This document shows, piece after piece, positions 44,559 to 57,209 of a stretch of 64,000 nucleotides of DNA. Position 1 is the stretch's first letter. Each line of letters opens with the position of its first letter. This DNA comes from Leucosporidium creatinivorum (taxonomy: Eukaryota; Basidiomycota; Microbotryomycetes; Leucosporidiales; Leucosporidiaceae): NCBI GenBank assembly GCA_001600635.1, contig BCKL01000006.1, positions 945,967 through 1,009,966 on the forward strand, written 5' to 3'. The notes below the pieces were generated by a model, which was given only the letters and a program-made list of their open reading frames with translations, was not told where the DNA came from and made no database searches. The position numbers and the translations under genes were made by a program.

Positions 44559-45739
44559 TCAACCTGGTCCGTCACCACCTCTCGCCTCCACCAGCCTGAT
44601 CCACCTCGCCCCCCTCCTCCCACCGACCTCGACCACTCCCTCCTCCCGCGCCGCCTCAAGATACTCCTTCCAACTCTGCGGCACAGTCGTCTCGCTCGCC
44701 ACAGACGAGGCAGAGGGTGGGTAGAGTGCAGTGGGAGAGCCGTACTGAGCGCCGAGGGCGCCTAGGACGTCGTTGAGTGGTGGGGAGGGGTCGGTGTGGA
44801 GAGAGAGGTGCGAAATGAGGGGAGTGAAGGGGGTGGTGAGGTCGTCTACAGGCTGCAGTGGAGACATGATTAGCCAGGTTACTTCGACTAGTAGCAGCGA
44901 GGGTGCTGCACGCCGAGGAACGCACTTTGCCTGCCGCAACTCCTTGCCCTCTCAACTCGCTCGGCATCAGATGCCGCTTCCCATTATTCGGGTCCCTCCC
45001 ATCGAACAATCCCCAATCCCTCAAATCGAACCTCTTCATCCCCAGTTCCTCCAGCGCAGGTGAGAAGGCCGGCGTAGTCTGCAACAGCGAGATTTTGCTC
45101 GACAGCTCGGCGCCGAGGGAGGAGAGCGTGGAGGCGTAGCCTGCGTCGTGCGTACCGCCGAGAAGCAGGTGGTCGAATATGGGTATTAGGAGAGCGAGGT
45201 GTCCTATCCACCCAACAGCTCGTCAGCCCCTCCCGTTCTCTGCGCCGAGAGAGACGAAAGCCGAACTGACGTTTCAGCGCCCGATCCGCAGCCTGCTTGC
45301 CCCTCCCGGTATCCACCGCTGAGCAACAGCCAAGAGGGAAGGTGGAGAAGCCTTGTACGAAGGATTCGAGTGCAGAGGGAGCGACTTGGTCGGTGAACGA
45401 GAGGTAGGAGGAGAGGCCGGCGAGGTTCCTATAGCGTTACTGAGGGTGTGAGATATCTGCCGGGGCCCAGAGCGAGAGAGGTACTGACCAAAACACCATG
45501 CACATTAACTCCACTGGCTGAGCGGACGTGAAGAGCCCTACAACTCGCGTGTGGAGCTGCTCAGCGGCCAGCCTTCCGCCGATGTGCCCTTGCGAGAGCA
45601 GAGAAAGGTGGAACTGCGCGGTGAGAGCAGTAGCGGTTAGTTACAAGCTATAGGGCGACAGCGGACGACTCACAAAGTCTGCATCCCCGTCTAACAGAAC
45701 AGCGATTCGGAGAGGAGAAGCAGCGAGAGGAGCCGTCAT
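44559..45739 (-). CDS. NYN/PIN-like domain protein related to fungal CCCH-protein N-terminal domain
   Basis: Starts MTAPLAASPLRIAVLLDGDADFFH. The hydrophobic strand ending in DGD is the metal-site start of NYN/PIN-like nuclease folds. It continues with SQGHIGGRLAAEQLHTRVVG, then the family-like SAVDTGRGKQAADRALKRH, then LLGGTHDAGYASTLSSLG, a motif order known from the N-terminal domain of fungal CCCH zinc-finger proteins. No CCCH fingers are present, so this is the domain alone with a C-terminal extension (PLNDVLGALGAQYGSP...SWKEYLEAAREEG). About five exons. Nuclease activity is possible but not certain. Confidence 0.65.
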
Positions 45740-46254
45740 CGTTGCATGTACGGAGGTAGAACAGCAGGCAACAGAAGCTGTAGCCTATTCGAGCAATTGG
45801 GCGAAAGCTGTAGCCGAGTAGAAGTTGGTCCAAAGACAAGAGTCGTCGCGCTCGGGCTCGCATCTCTTGATTTCCCCCTCGCACCTCGTCTCGCATCTCT
45901 CAGCCACTCGGGAACCATCTGCAAGGCTACAGAAATCACCGCCGAGCCCATCTACAAGGCTACAGCTTTTCGCCCTCTCCAACTCGCTAGTTAGCACCGC
46001 CCGTCGCGCAGCTCCCTCGCATCAGCCTCCAACACACTCAGCAGCAACAGCAACAGCTCGTCTCGCTCTTTCATCTCTCGCCTAAAAGTCCGTCTAGCAG
46101 ACCTATCGACCTACAGGCTCGTCCAGCCCTTCAACCGCCTACATCGCTCCACCTTCGATACAACAAGCAAGCACCGCCGCGTCCCTCTTCCCTTCAACCT
46201 CGCTCTCTCGCAGCAGCTCTCAACTAGCAGCTACCTACAAAAGAGCTCACAAGG
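45740..46254. promoter_or_regulatory. Divergent upstream region
   Basis: 515 bases between the NYN-like gene (minus) and the four-helix gene (plus). It has many CTCTCC/AACTCG-type pyrimidine-rich tracts close to the plus-strand start and no recognised ORF or TATA box. Confidence 0.4.
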
Positions 46255-47778
46255 ATGGGTCTCTGGTCCCGCACCTACGTCTGCTGTGCAGTACCTCTCT
46301 GTACGTCTATAGCCCTCATCTCCCTGTGAGAGACGCGTGAGAGCTGACCGCAGCATTCGACGGCGACGACAGACAACTCGGGGATCTATGCTATCCTGGC
46401 TCAGTTCACAATCGTCGCGCTGGTGACGGGTGTATTGGCTTTCGCGGCACCTAGTAGTGAGTTCTTCGTACAGCTTTGCCCGATGGGAGAAGAGCGCCGC
46501 GAGGCATCCGCTGACCTTGCTCTCTCTCTGCACCTTTACATCCTCCTGTCACCTACTCGTCTCTCATCCATTCTCCCTCACTACCTCTGCGACCCCTCGC
46601 AACAGTCGTGGCCGTCTCGATCCCCTCGTACGGCGCCTACATCCTCGGCGTCGTCTGCATCCTCGTCGCCCTCTTCCAGCTCTTTGGCTTCTTCGGCGTC
46701 TACAGGGAACGGCCAAAGATGTTCAAGACCTAGTGCGTTACTTTCTCTGCCTCCGCCCGCCATCCTTCCACTTTCGCAGCTCGGCGCTCCCCCTCTCGGC
46801 GCGCTCTAGCTCACTCGCTGACGCTCCCGCACCCGCCACAGCGCCCGCATCAACACCGCCCTGGTGACCCTCTCCCTCCTCATCGCCCTCGTCTTCATCA
46901 TCCTCTCGGCCGCTCGACACGGCACCGCCGTCACCGCCTGCGAGAACCTCTTCGCGAGCAAGAACTCGACGAGCACGGTCACGAGCGGGACTCAGATCTG
47001 TAGCATTTGGACATGGGTCCAGATTGGGATTATGGGGCTATTGTTCGTGATTGTCGGGCTTTGTCAGGTGGGTGTTGACTTGGCGAGGAGAAGGGAGCGT
47101 GAGCGCCGAGCTGATTCGCTTCCCTCCGATCTATCCACTTTTCCTTCTCCACTCTTCGACACAACCAGGCCTACTTCCTCATGTTCACCCAAATCTACTC
47201 TTCGGAACAAAAGCTGGACCAGTACGCCTCTCTTTTCGCCCCCTTCTTCTGTCTCCCCTCGCCGCCCCTTCCTGGCTCTCCCCACTCCCGCTAACCTCCC
47301 TCTTCCCGATAGCGCCCGGTACAACTCCGTTTACTCCTCCGCGGCGCAAGAAATCCGCGAATCCGGCCTGTGGGACCACCCTTCCGCCTCCGATCCCTAC
47401 GCCGCGCCGGGGTATCCTCGGGAGCACCAAAGGCAACAGTCGGGGCTGAGGAACGAACTGCCCAGGGAGGAGGAGTATCAGGAGGAGATTCAGGGTGGAC
47501 TTGGTGGAGGGGAGAAGGGATGGGAGAGGACCGAGGAGAGGTTCGAGCCGCCTGTGGATCGGGGAGGGGCTGGGTATGGGTATGAGGGACAGCAGTATGG
47601 TGCTCAGGGGCAGGGGTACCACGATGAGCCTCAGCACGGCTACGAGTACCAGCAGCATCAGCAGGAGCACCGGCAGCCGCAGAGCTACTTCCCCGACCCG
47701 CACGCCGGCCAACACCAGCAGCAGCAGCAGTACGCACCGCAGCAGGGTCAGAATTGGGATCCGGCGTACCGTCGTTAA
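46255..47778 (+). CDS. Four-helix membrane protein with Gln/Tyr/Gly-rich tail
   Basis: Tetraspan layout: a helix at the N-terminus (MGLWSRTYVCCAVPL), then IYAILAQFTIVALVTGVLAF, then YGAYILGVVCILVALFQLFG, then NTALVTLSLLIALVFIILSA. After a Cys-containing outer loop (TACENLFASKNSTSTVTSGT, QICSIWTW) comes a further helix IGIMGLLFVIVGLCQ. The cytosolic tail is Gln, Tyr, Gly and His rich (YQQHQQEHRQPQ, QQQQQYAPQQGQ), prion-like in composition. Four introns. Fungal proteins of this build occur at plasma membrane or septa, but no named family could be fixed. Confidence 0.78.
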
Positions 47779-48257
47779 GCTCGGTGTTGCTCGGAGGAGG
47801 AGGAGGAGCGAGGAGCGGGAGCTGGACTCTCGCTCGCTCACTCGGCGTCAAAGGACGCTGGGGGAAGGAGGAGACTGTGAATAGAATGGACTCGAATCGC
47901 TTGTTACCACTACCACCTACCCTCTCTTTATAGTGCGCTTCTCGCTTTCGCCCTCGCTCGCAGACTTGTAGCAATAGGAATGGACACGATAGCGACGACA
48001 GACGATTCGAGCAAGCGAGAGCCGAGAATGAGAGCGAGGAAAGTGAGAGAGCGCTGCTCGATGAGCGCAAAGGGAACAAGATAGAAGACGCTATACATGA
48101 TGCAGCCGACGCGGCCGGAACTTTGCTCCCTGCTACAAACCGGCTTGCCTGCTTGGCGCTCGCTCTCGACGCTGCTTCTCGCTCGCTCGCTCGGCCATTC
48201 TCGACCCGGAGATGCTATCCAATAGGTTCACATTTTCTCCCTCATCCCTGACCACCC
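47779..48257. other. Intergenic stretch between convergent genes
   Basis: 3' ends of the four-helix gene and of the bL17m gene. No gene recognised. Confidence 0.4.
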
Positions 48258-49462
48258 TCAAGCGCTGCCCCCAGCAAGCTGCTCCTCACTCCTCTTACTC
48301 CCCGTCCACTGCTCCTTCCTTCTCTCACTCCTACTCCGTCCGGCCTTAGCCAGACTGATTGGTCCACCCCTCTTGCTGCCTTCAACGCCCTCCCATCCTT
48401 CAGTCCTCTCACCAGCCTTCATCCTCCGTCCGGCCATAGGGACGGTGAGCACCGGCTTGGGTGCACCGCGAGTGTCGGAGGGGGTGAGGCGTTGAGTCAG
48501 TTGGTGGACTATGCGCGTGGGGTCGGCGGTGGGAGTGGTGGACAGGGTGAGGAGAGCAAGGTGGCGGAGGTAGTGGTGGTAGGAGCGGTTGAGGAAGAGG
48601 GTCGAGGGGTGGAGAGTGATTGGCTCCTGCTCGGCGGAGGCATCGGCGGCGGCGGAGTCGGCTCCCTCTGCGTTGGTGGGCGAAGGAGCGGAAGTGGCGA
48701 ATCCCTCGAAAGCGGCTCCCCTGAAAGCCAAAGCCTTGACCACATTCTTCCTCGTCAACTCCTCCAACTCTCCACTCTTCTCCAACTCGGCCAACACACT
48801 CTTCTCTCCTCCCTCCTCCACCCTTCGGCGGAAACTCCACCACCCCTCTACCCCCTCCCCACCCCTCGCCCTCACAGCCATCTCCCTCCCCACAGCCTTC
48901 GCAGCATTCTCAAACTTCAAATCATTCGGCCCGTCGACGAGCTCCAGTACCGCCAGGGGAGCGTTGTCGCCGACGCGGTTGCCGGCGCGGTGCAGGCGGG
49001 TGTAGCCGCCTGGTCGGGTGGCGTAGCGGGTGGAAAGCGTCGTGAAGAGGGGACGGAGGGTCGTGGCGGGGTTCTGGTGCAAGATGGACGGGGGAGAACG
49101 CGGGTTAGCGGGCGATTTGGAGAGTTCGGCGATGAGTTCCAGAGCGCGGTCGAAGCTCGGCGGGGCTCCGATTCATTTACAGTTATACGGCCAAGCTCCG
49201 TAGAGTCCCTCCTGAGCCTCAAGAGTCGCCAGAGAACGAAGCAACTCACGAGAAGGAAGCTGTTGGCGCGCTGCCAATCGCTCTGACTGCCGCTCTTGGC
49301 CCATGTAATAACCTTCTCCACGAGCTTCTGAGTTTCCTTGGCCTTGGCCACCGTCGTCGTAATGCTCTGGTGCTCCAGCAAGCTCGAAACGAGGTTCCTC
49401 AGCATGAGAACGCGATGCGAAGTTGTCCGCGAAAGGCCCTTGTTCCCTAGACCGTGCCGCAT
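48258..49462 (-). CDS. MRPL8: Mitochondrial large-subunit ribosomal protein bL17m
   Basis: Homolog of bacterial ribosomal protein L17. Begins [20 protein letters not shown], the family signature, with [20 protein letters not shown] following. An intron (49074-49249) splits the domain, and exon 2 resumes with [20 protein letters not shown] and [16 protein letters not shown] fungal C-terminal extension of about 200 residues follows, with a Lys/Arg-rich end. No cleavable leader is obvious, as in other L17m proteins. Divergent from a mitochondrial gene at 49664 (201 bases apart). Confidence 0.93.
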
Positions 49463-49663
49463 GGTTTATGTGGTGCTGTAGTAGTGTAGAAGTGTAGCGA
49501 ACGAGCCCTGTAGTTGAGCGGGCGAGAACGAGCGAGAGGTTGAGGAGAGAAGCCAAGAAGCGCGAGCGGGCAGAAAATCCCAAGTCGTTCGGCGAGACGA
49601 GGGGCATGAAGGTTGGCTTCTCGCCGTATCTTTGACTGCTAGTTCCTGCACCTTTCTACGAGG
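49463..49663. promoter_or_regulatory. Bidirectional promoter of two mitochondrial-function genes
   Basis: 201 bases between the bL17m and Sls1-like start codons. This arrangement suggests co-expression. No known motif was recognised. Confidence 0.5.
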
Positions 49664-52600
49664 ATGCTTCGCTCGCTGGCCCGCCCCGCTGGCTCCCGAC
49701 TGGCACCTTCATGCCCCGCCTGCCGAGCTGCTCTGAGCTCTTCTCGTCGCTCCCCTTTGGCTTCCACTTCGGCGTTGAGGCTGCCGACAGCTTTAAGAGG
49801 ATCAAGAGCAGCTTCATATACTGTCACAAGACCATGGACGACTACCCGACAGCTCAGTACAGCCACTGCACCTCTGCCCGATGAGCAGCAGGACGCACAG
49901 GCCGAAGAGCAGCAGGAGCAGCCGACTGAGCCAACAGAGCAGGAAGAAATGGACGCTCTATTAGCCACATTTGAATCGACATTACATCCGACTACAGCCG
50001 AGGAATTACCGCCTACACCTCCCCGACCTGCACGCCCTTCGCCCCCTCCCCTCTCGCCTTCAATGCTCCTCTCGCCCAACTTCCCCGCCGGACCACCTAC
50101 AGCTACCGACCTCCGCGCTCTCGCTCCTCGTCACTTCAACATCCCCACTCCTCTATCACCCGACTCGCATCGCCTCATCTACTCCAAGACGTTCCAAGCA
50201 GCCTTCCTTCGCCTCGACAAGGCATTCACCAAACCTCAGCTATTGGCGCTCGTATCGACCCCGAAGGAGGAAGGTGGATTGGGGTATAATCTCATGAAGG
50301 AGGGAGAGGATCGGGAGAACTGGAAGAGGAACGTCAAGGGCAAGAAGGCCAAGACATGGATGCCGAAGAAGTGGGAGAAGATGAACAAGAGGGAGTTAGC
50401 CCATGTCGTTTTGGTGCTGCATTGGGGGATGGAGAACCCAGAGACGCTGCCGAGTGGCAAGAAGGGACCGCAGAAGGTTGATGGTGAGTTTGTGGGGGGC
50501 GACGAGGGAGCGCCGAACTCCCAACCTGCCTCGGTCGGTGAGCTGACCCTATTCTTTGACACTCAACAGCCGTGCCATTGGACGACAAGACTCTGTTCCT
50601 CCTTCTCTCGCCTCGTGGGTCACACCTCGCCCTCCACTACTCCTCGTTGCCTTCGCGCTGACCTCGTCTCTCTTCCGCTCGTTCCCCTTCCCTCTCCCCT
50701 GCTCTTGCTTCTCCCCTCCTCACTTCTCACCATCAATCTCGCACCATTCGTACCCTCACCAACAGACTCCACCATCATCCCCAACCTCTCCACCAAGCTC
50801 GGCGTCTCCTACTCCTTCTCCCGCAACCCCGCCACCAGCGCCCTCTCCCTCATCCTCCGCGGCAACGTCTCCTCCGTCGAGAAGGCTAAATCAGAGATCG
50901 AGGGTGTCGTCGATGTGCGTTGTTCTTCTTTTCCTCCCATCCTGCTACCTCCGCGAGGCCGACTCGTAGCTAACCTAGCTCGCCATTCGAACAGACCGCC
51001 TACCAACGCACCCTCCACCTCCCCCGACCAGCCGCTACACTCCGACCAGAAGTCTACCAGGCCGTCTCGCGAGTAGCGAAGACCTTCCTCGAGCCTAGCA
51101 AGAACGCCGAAGAAGGAGAGGACGACGTCCTGATCGCCACTGCCGCCGAGCAGCGGTACCTCGAGCGGGCAGAGCAGTACCTCTTGACCGCCTTTACTCT
51201 TGTAGGTCTTCCCTCCTCCTCAATCTCGCTCAGAACGACTGCTAACCTCGCTGCTCTGCGCTCGACCTTGAACTCGAACAGGACCACCACCGCCTCACCA
51301 CCCCACTCTTCGCCTCGCTCCCCACCTCCCTGACCACCCAATCCTACTCCATGTACCCCTTCCAACCTCCCTTCCGCCCCGCCTTCCTCTCCGCCGGCTC
51401 TGCTTCCTGCTACGCCCGCATCCGAGCAATCGCTTCCCCTTCTTCCGCCTCTGCTCCTGAAAAGAGTCCATTCGAGGAGCTCTTGAGTTGGAGTACGAAG
51501 ATGGGGGTGCAGGCTATGGAGAGGATTCCATTGGGACGGGGTGGGAAGGAGGCGGGGATGAGGGGGTACGAGAGAGTGACGAGTGGGAGGAGTAGTGAGG
51601 GAGAAGTGCGGAGGTGGGGAGAGATGGAGACCGTTCTTGGAGCGCTGCAGAGTGGGTTTGAGAGGGGAGAGTCGTTCTCGCCTTCCCCTGTCGTTGAGGG
51701 TGTCGAGGGTGAGGCGGTTGAGGGAGAAGAGCCAGCGCCGAAGGAGGAGTGGGACCTGCGCGCATCGTTTGGCCATGTGCTGTGGCCGCTGTACCCTCGC
51801 GGTGCTGGAGAGGGATTGGGACCGGCGTTGGAGGGAGAGTGGGGATTGGAGAAGCTGTTGCAGTGGAGGGGGAAGAAGGGAGCGCAGGCGAGGGCAGTTT
51901 GGTGCGGATCGTGAGTCGGCTCTCTTTTTCGCTGTGGCTGTCGAGGGAAGAATGCTGACTTGGTTTGCTGTTCGACAGACCACCCTCCAACTTCCTCTCC
52001 ACCACCGGCGTCCTCACTCCCACCACTCCCCTCTCCACTCCCTTCTCAGCTCTTCTTCCCTCCGCCGCCTCCACCTCACTGCTGGAAGAAGCAAATCGCA
52101 TCGCCACCTCCTCCCCTGTCGTCGACAACGCCCAGTTCCGTCGAGTGACTTACCTTCCCGTTCAACTGCCGAGTGAGGAGAGCGGGAGGGCGATGAAGAA
52201 GGTGGAGATTGAGTTTGCCAAGGGGACGGTCGTTAGTCGGAGGATGGAGGTTAGGGAGATGAAGGTCGAGGTGGTCGTGCCTAGTGGGTGAGTTAGACGA
52301 GCGAGACTGGAGGAGTTCGGCGAGCTGGAGCTAACTGTACTTTCGCCTTTTCTTGTTTCTCTCCCCGCTTTTGACCCTACTACAGAGCATCGGACGTCCA
52401 GTTCACGCTCACCAAGCGGAAGGACCTCCCCGAGTCGGCTATGCCCGATTTGTATGCTCTTTTTCTCTCCCTGTCGAGCTCTCGCTAACCCTCTTTCTCT
52501 CAATAGCCCGGCAAATACCTCCGCCACCACCGCCCCTCCTCTTCACCTCACCATCGACTCTCACCCCTACATTCTTTCCACTGACCACTGGATCCGGCGA

Positions 52601-52990
52601 ACCACCGTCGACGTCCCTCCGCCATCCAGCGAGGCGGGCGCCGAAGTCCAGCCCACCTCGACTCCCATCCTCCCCACCCGCCAAGTGCAAGAGACATTCC
52701 ACGACCGAGCATCACACGAAGGCTCCCGCGGCATCGACGTCTCCCTCTACCTCGGTGGCACCTCTACACTCGCCTCCAGTCCCTCTACTCCTTCGCCTTC
52801 CTTCCACGCCGAAGAAGGCGACGAGCTGCCCGATACGCGCAATCTCAACGATATTGCCAGGAGCGGCCGGTGGAAGAAGATGCTGGAGGCGCTCGAGAGG
52901 AGGGCTTGTGAGGTCAGGACGAGGGAGGCGAACTCGGCGATGGCGGGTGGCAAGGGAGTGGAGGGGAGGGTTTTTGGCGCGGGGAGGTAG
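49664..52990 (+). CDS. Sls1-like mitochondrial inner-membrane expression factor
   Basis: Mitochondrial leader (MLRSLARPAGSRLAPSCPAC, Arg/Ser/Ala rich), then acidic Gln/Glu-rich linker. A domain with KTFQAAFLRLDKAFTKPQLL and WMPKKWEKMNKRELAHVVLV follows, then a KH-like unit (LGVSYSFSRNPATSALSLIL, RGNVSSVEKAKSEIEG). The C-terminal half continues VPFEYT-unrelated segments such as FGHVLWPLYPRG, TLTKRKDLPESAMPD, IDSHPYILSTDHWIRRT and SGRWKKMLEALERRACE. Six or more exons. Layout and the KH-like unit fit Sls1, which couples mitochondrial transcription with translation, but only the overall pattern supports the name. Roughly 850-900 residues. Confidence 0.6.
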
Positions 52991-53478
52991 GAAGTATGAC
53001 AGATGCATTATAGACACACATCACTCTAGTCCTGGCTTGGGGAGTGGATGAGTGGTGATGGGCTCGGTCGAGGGTTCGCTCGGCCGAGGCTGAGGCGGTT
53101 CGACTCGGTTCGTACTCCTTCGACGCTCAGCCGAACGATACGAACTGACCGGCGTTCTTTGCACAGCTCTGGGGATCGTCTCATAGCCTCCGCTGCTGGC
53201 GAAATCCCCTTGAAGGTCCGAGCGAACGACGAGGCGAGGGCTGACGCTCGGACGTGACGGCTTTACCTGTTCCCCTTTCCTGTTCTTGGGGCTGAAAACC
53301 CTCCATCGCCTCGGCCTGTTCTCTGTTGATCTTGCTGGGTCGTGTTCTAACTCCAACAGTCTCTCCATCCTACTCGCAGTGCGTCGAGCCTTTCAGTGAG
53401 TTGAGCTGCCAGTCCCTCGGCGCGCTCTGATCTTGACTGACGTTCTCTCTGTCCCTGCAGCTCCTCCTATCGCTCAAG
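52991..53478. promoter_or_regulatory. Intergenic stretch, upstream of the PQ-loop gene
   Basis: 488 bases between two same-strand genes. Several gcgagg/cgaac tracts; no ORF recognised. The intron-like tail before 53461 (ctgac...ctgcag) suggests a 5' UTR intron. Confidence 0.4.
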
Positions 53479-55677
53479 ATGGTGCTCTCTACGGAAGATC
53501 TCATCTCCAAGGCTGCTGGAATGCTAGGTGAGCTGTGTCCTTTCCCTACCCGCTGGGCCGAAGCTGACCCTTCCCCCTCTCGCAGCTCGTGAGCGCTGGC
53601 CATTGCCCTCATGTGAGCGCGGTGCACGCTGACCGTCAAAGGATCGCTTCTTGTGTGCAGTTGGATACGCATTGTGGTCGCAGTTCCCTCAGCTGTTGAC
53701 CGTCTACGCCGAGAAGCCAACTCGGGGAGGACTGAGTTACAAGCTGCTCGTTTTGTGAGTGCTCTGCTCGCTGTCTCTTTTCTTTTGAGCTCACCATCGC
53801 TCGTTCAGATGGATTCTTGCCGACGCATTCTTATTGGCTGGAGTCTACCTTGGTCATGCCCTGCAGACTCAGCTGTTCCAATACTCGTGAGCCGAGTTTC
53901 CTCGCCGGCGCCGTATCCGCGACTTGGCTGATCTCCTCGCCCTCTCCTCAGCTGGTACCTCTTTGGCGATTCCTTACTTTTCGTTCAGCAAGCTTTTTAC
54001 CATGGCAAGCCCTACCCCTTCTTGCAGCTCCCCCTTCTCCGTGTTCGGCGCTGACCTCGACCAATCGCAGGCTACCTCCCCTTCACCCAACGACGCCGTC
54101 AGCGCAAAGCCGAGGAGCATGGAGCTATCCGTGCACTAGTCATCAGCCAACAGGTGACCAAGGACAGCCCTTGGATCGTCAAGAACCAGGACAAGGTCAA
54201 TGCTCGGCGCCGAGAAACGGAGGAGCTCGCTGGACGGCAAGGAGAACGCCACCGACCTGATTCATCGTCGATGAACTCGGTCAGGAAGTCACCTCGTCGC
54301 CCACGTCGTGAGGAGTATGTCGAGCTGCTGCCGAGCAAGTCTCCTCGGCGCCGAGGAAGGCAATCGAGCGAGGACGAGTCGGAGGAGGAGCTGAGGACCC
54401 CGCCTGGGCCTCGTGGCTTGGAGCTGGCTGTTATCCACTTCTTCGGCAAGTGGAACGCTATCACCCAGCCTGTCTGCCTCGTCGTAAGTCGTACCTCTCC
54501 CTGCCTCGGCGCTCCTTCGGCGCTTTGGCTTCGTTGCTCAGGCCTTGGACCCAGCCTGACCGTCTCTTCTCTCCCCTCATCGCTCTAGGTTCTCAGCTGC
54601 CTCATGCTCCTCGTCTGGTACCTCACCGCCTTCCGGCCTCGAGCCGCACTGGACCCCATTGAGCACCCGCTCCCTCCCGTCGAATACGGCAAGGTCCAAC
54701 CGCTTCCTCTCGTTGCCTGGCTACTCGCATGGATCGGTACCGCTCTCAACATCGCTCCGCGTATTCATCAACTTCATAGCACGATGAAAGTACGTTGACC
54801 GTGGCTCATCCTCATTGCCGAGCTCGCCTGACCCTACCGCCGTCGACAGACAAGATCGACCGAAGGAGTCGAGGCGTACATGTTTGTTGCTTTGAGTGAG
54901 TACTGTTTGCTTCTGTAACTCAGCATACCCGCTAACGTCCTCGTAGTCAGCGACAGCGCCGCCACGCTCCTCGTAAGTTGTCTCGGCGCCGCCTCCATCT
55001 CCGAAGCTGACATCTTTCATTCGCAGTCCATTCTCATTGTCTCTCAAGACGGTAGCTACCTACTCTCGCAGTCCCCTTTCCTCGTCGGCGTCATCCTCGT
55101 CATCTCCCTCGACAGCGCCTTCCTCTTCTTTCACTTCAAATACCAAGGCGCCGTCGTCGACTCGGTCCTTGAACGCCCATGGAGCTCGCCTACCTACATC
55201 GTCGAACACCAGCTCCTTGCAGCCCCCTCCCCCAAGACCGACGCCCGGCACCGCAAGGCCCTCACTCGCCTTCGACGAGAGCACCTCCGCGATTCGGATC
55301 GTTTTGCCGAGGCTGGACCTCACCTCACGGCTCCAGCTCGCCGGCACGCTCAAGCAGCCTTACAGCAACAGCGGGAGGCCCTCACGACGGCGCAAGCTGG
55401 GCTCGACCGGCACGTTGAGTCCTCCGGCGATGAGGCTCGGATTCGGGCTCATGTCAAAGCGGGAATTGCGCACCGACACGAGGTTGACGCCGTACAGCGG
55501 AAGGCGGAGAGTAGGAGCGCTCAGGGGCTGCAGCAGGCGGACAGGGATTGGAGGGAGTGGAAGCCGAGTAGCGGAGGCGATTTGGTTGCGCCGAGAGCCG
55601 AGGGTTCGCAGAGGTCGAGGGCGACCAGGTTACCAAGGGACGTTGTACAGCCGCAATACACCTCTTCTAGACATTGA
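53479..55677 (+). CDS. PQ-loop membrane transporter
   Basis: PQ-loop proteins carry small solutes such as cationic amino acids across vacuole/lysosome or Golgi membranes. First PQ loop: GYALWSQFPQLLTVYAEKPT followed by GLSYKLLVLWILADAFLLAG. A long hydrophilic loop rich in Arg, Ser and Glu (NSVRKSPRRPRREE, KSPRRRGR) follows, then the second PQ loop: WIGTALNIAPRIHQLHSTMK, RSTEGVEAYMFVAL, SDSAATLL. After helix SPFLVGVILVISLDSAFLFF comes a Glu/Arg/Gln-rich cytosolic tail of about 190 residues ending QYTSSRH. About ten small exons. Substrate unknown. Confidence 0.83.
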
Positions 55678-55918
55678 TATATCGACCTGCATCCACACTC
55701 AGCTTCGAATGAGTCCCAACTCCCTGCTCGCTTTATCTCCCCCGACGCCCTCGTCACTGATTGCCTCCTCCACTCTCTCTCTCGCTGATTGTGAGAATGG
55801 GCACATATTCACATATCAATCTGCTCACACCGCAGTACATGCTCCTCTTGCTGTTTCTTCTCTTCACCCACCCTCGCCCTTCCTCTCCTCAGCCTCGACC
55901 GAACGATCACCCTCAAAC

Positions 55919-57209
55919 TCAAGCCGAAGCCCTGATGGCCTTGACGCGGTTCTTCGTGTGCTCGATGATGTAGGGCTCGTCGAAGGTGGCCTGTTGGAGT
56001 TCAATGGGCGGAGTCAGCAAAGCGTAACTGACCCAAGGTCGGACCGAGGTGGGAAGCGAAAGCTCAACCAACCTTGAAGCTCTCCCTCTCGGACAAAGTC
56101 TTGTGATAGGCGACGAAGGGAGCGTAGGTAGCGTCGGTGGTGAGAGCCTCGTAGACTGAGCCGACGAGGAGGCCTGTAGAGTGGAGGTGGGTCAGCGAGT
56201 CGTTTGCGGGCGCCGAGAAAGATGCGTACCAGCTTTCCCGGAAGCAAAGATACGACCGACGAACGGCGCGACGCCCAAGTCTGCCGCCGAGATTTGCTCT
56301 CCGAGCGCAAAAGGACCCTCATACTTGGCGAGCAGGCCCTGGATCTCCTTGATGCCGGCGAGGAGACAGACGGTGGACTCTTCCTTGCCATGGAGGAGGT
56401 TGGAGAAGAAGGGAGTCGAGACGACTTGGTTGAACCTGGGCGAGCGAAGGGGGGAGGAGGGAAAGGATAAGGCAGGGCGAGTTAAGGCAGGGCGAGTTGA
56501 GGCAGGGCGAGAGGGGAAGGAGAGGTCGGATACATGAGACGAGATAGGGGAAGGAGTTATATGATGTGATAGAGAGGAGGAGTGGCGCAAGAAGCAGCTT
56601 GGTCAGCAACTCCGAAGCGAACTCGGCGGAGGGCAGACGGAGACAACGCACCTCTCGATGAAGTATCTCGCTTCGGCGCGCTTGAGAGCATCTTCAGGCA
56701 AGAGCTTGCCGGGGAAGAGGTCGCTAACGAGCTCGAGAATGACATGGGACTCGGGAATCTTGGATCCGGTCTCGTCGGAGCCGACTTGAAGAACTGGGAC
56801 CTTGCCGGCGGGGTTGACCTTGGTGGTGTACCCTGTTACATCCAAGAAAGCGTTGATGGTCGACGTGGTGAGGGAGGGCGAAGGCCAGGAGATCAGCGAC
56901 GGCGCAAGTGGAGCGCCGAGTGAGCGAGAAAGACGTACAGGCAGGCTTGTTCTTCAGGTCAATCTCGACGTGGTTGACCTTGGCTCCGACCTCGTGCAGA
57001 GCGAGCGTAGCGCGCTGAGCCCAGGGGCTGTATGGAGGTAGCAAAGGTCAGCTTCCGCCGGTATTAGCTCAGCACGCGAGCGGGTCGGTCATTTCAGACT
57101 TGAGGTGCTGTAGTGGAAGGCTGCTCGGGTAGAGCGGAATGGGTAGCGTAGATGAAGATGTAGCTTACCAGACTTTGGCGGAGTAGAGGGTGAGCTCGGG
57201 AGTCGACAT
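55919..57209 (-). CDS. Glutathione S-transferase, copy 2
   Basis: Paralog of the 8942-10390 gene: MSTPELTLYSAKV, PWAQRATLALHEVGAKVNHV, NKPAWYTTKVNPAGKVPVL, ESHVILELVSDLFPGKLLP, RYFIERFNQVVSTPFFSNLL, EIQGLLAKYEGPFALGEQI, SAADLGVAPFVGRIFASGKA, ending EHTKNRVKAIRASA. Same intron positions as copy 1. It starts at the position matching the inner ATG of copy 1 and has no leader, so it is probably cytosolic. Five introns; one contains a 15-bp minisatellite. Confidence 0.88.
56471..56512. repeat. 15-bp minisatellite, about 2.8 copies
   Basis: GGCAGGGCGAGTTRA units in tandem within an intron of the second glutathione transferase gene. Confidence 0.9.
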
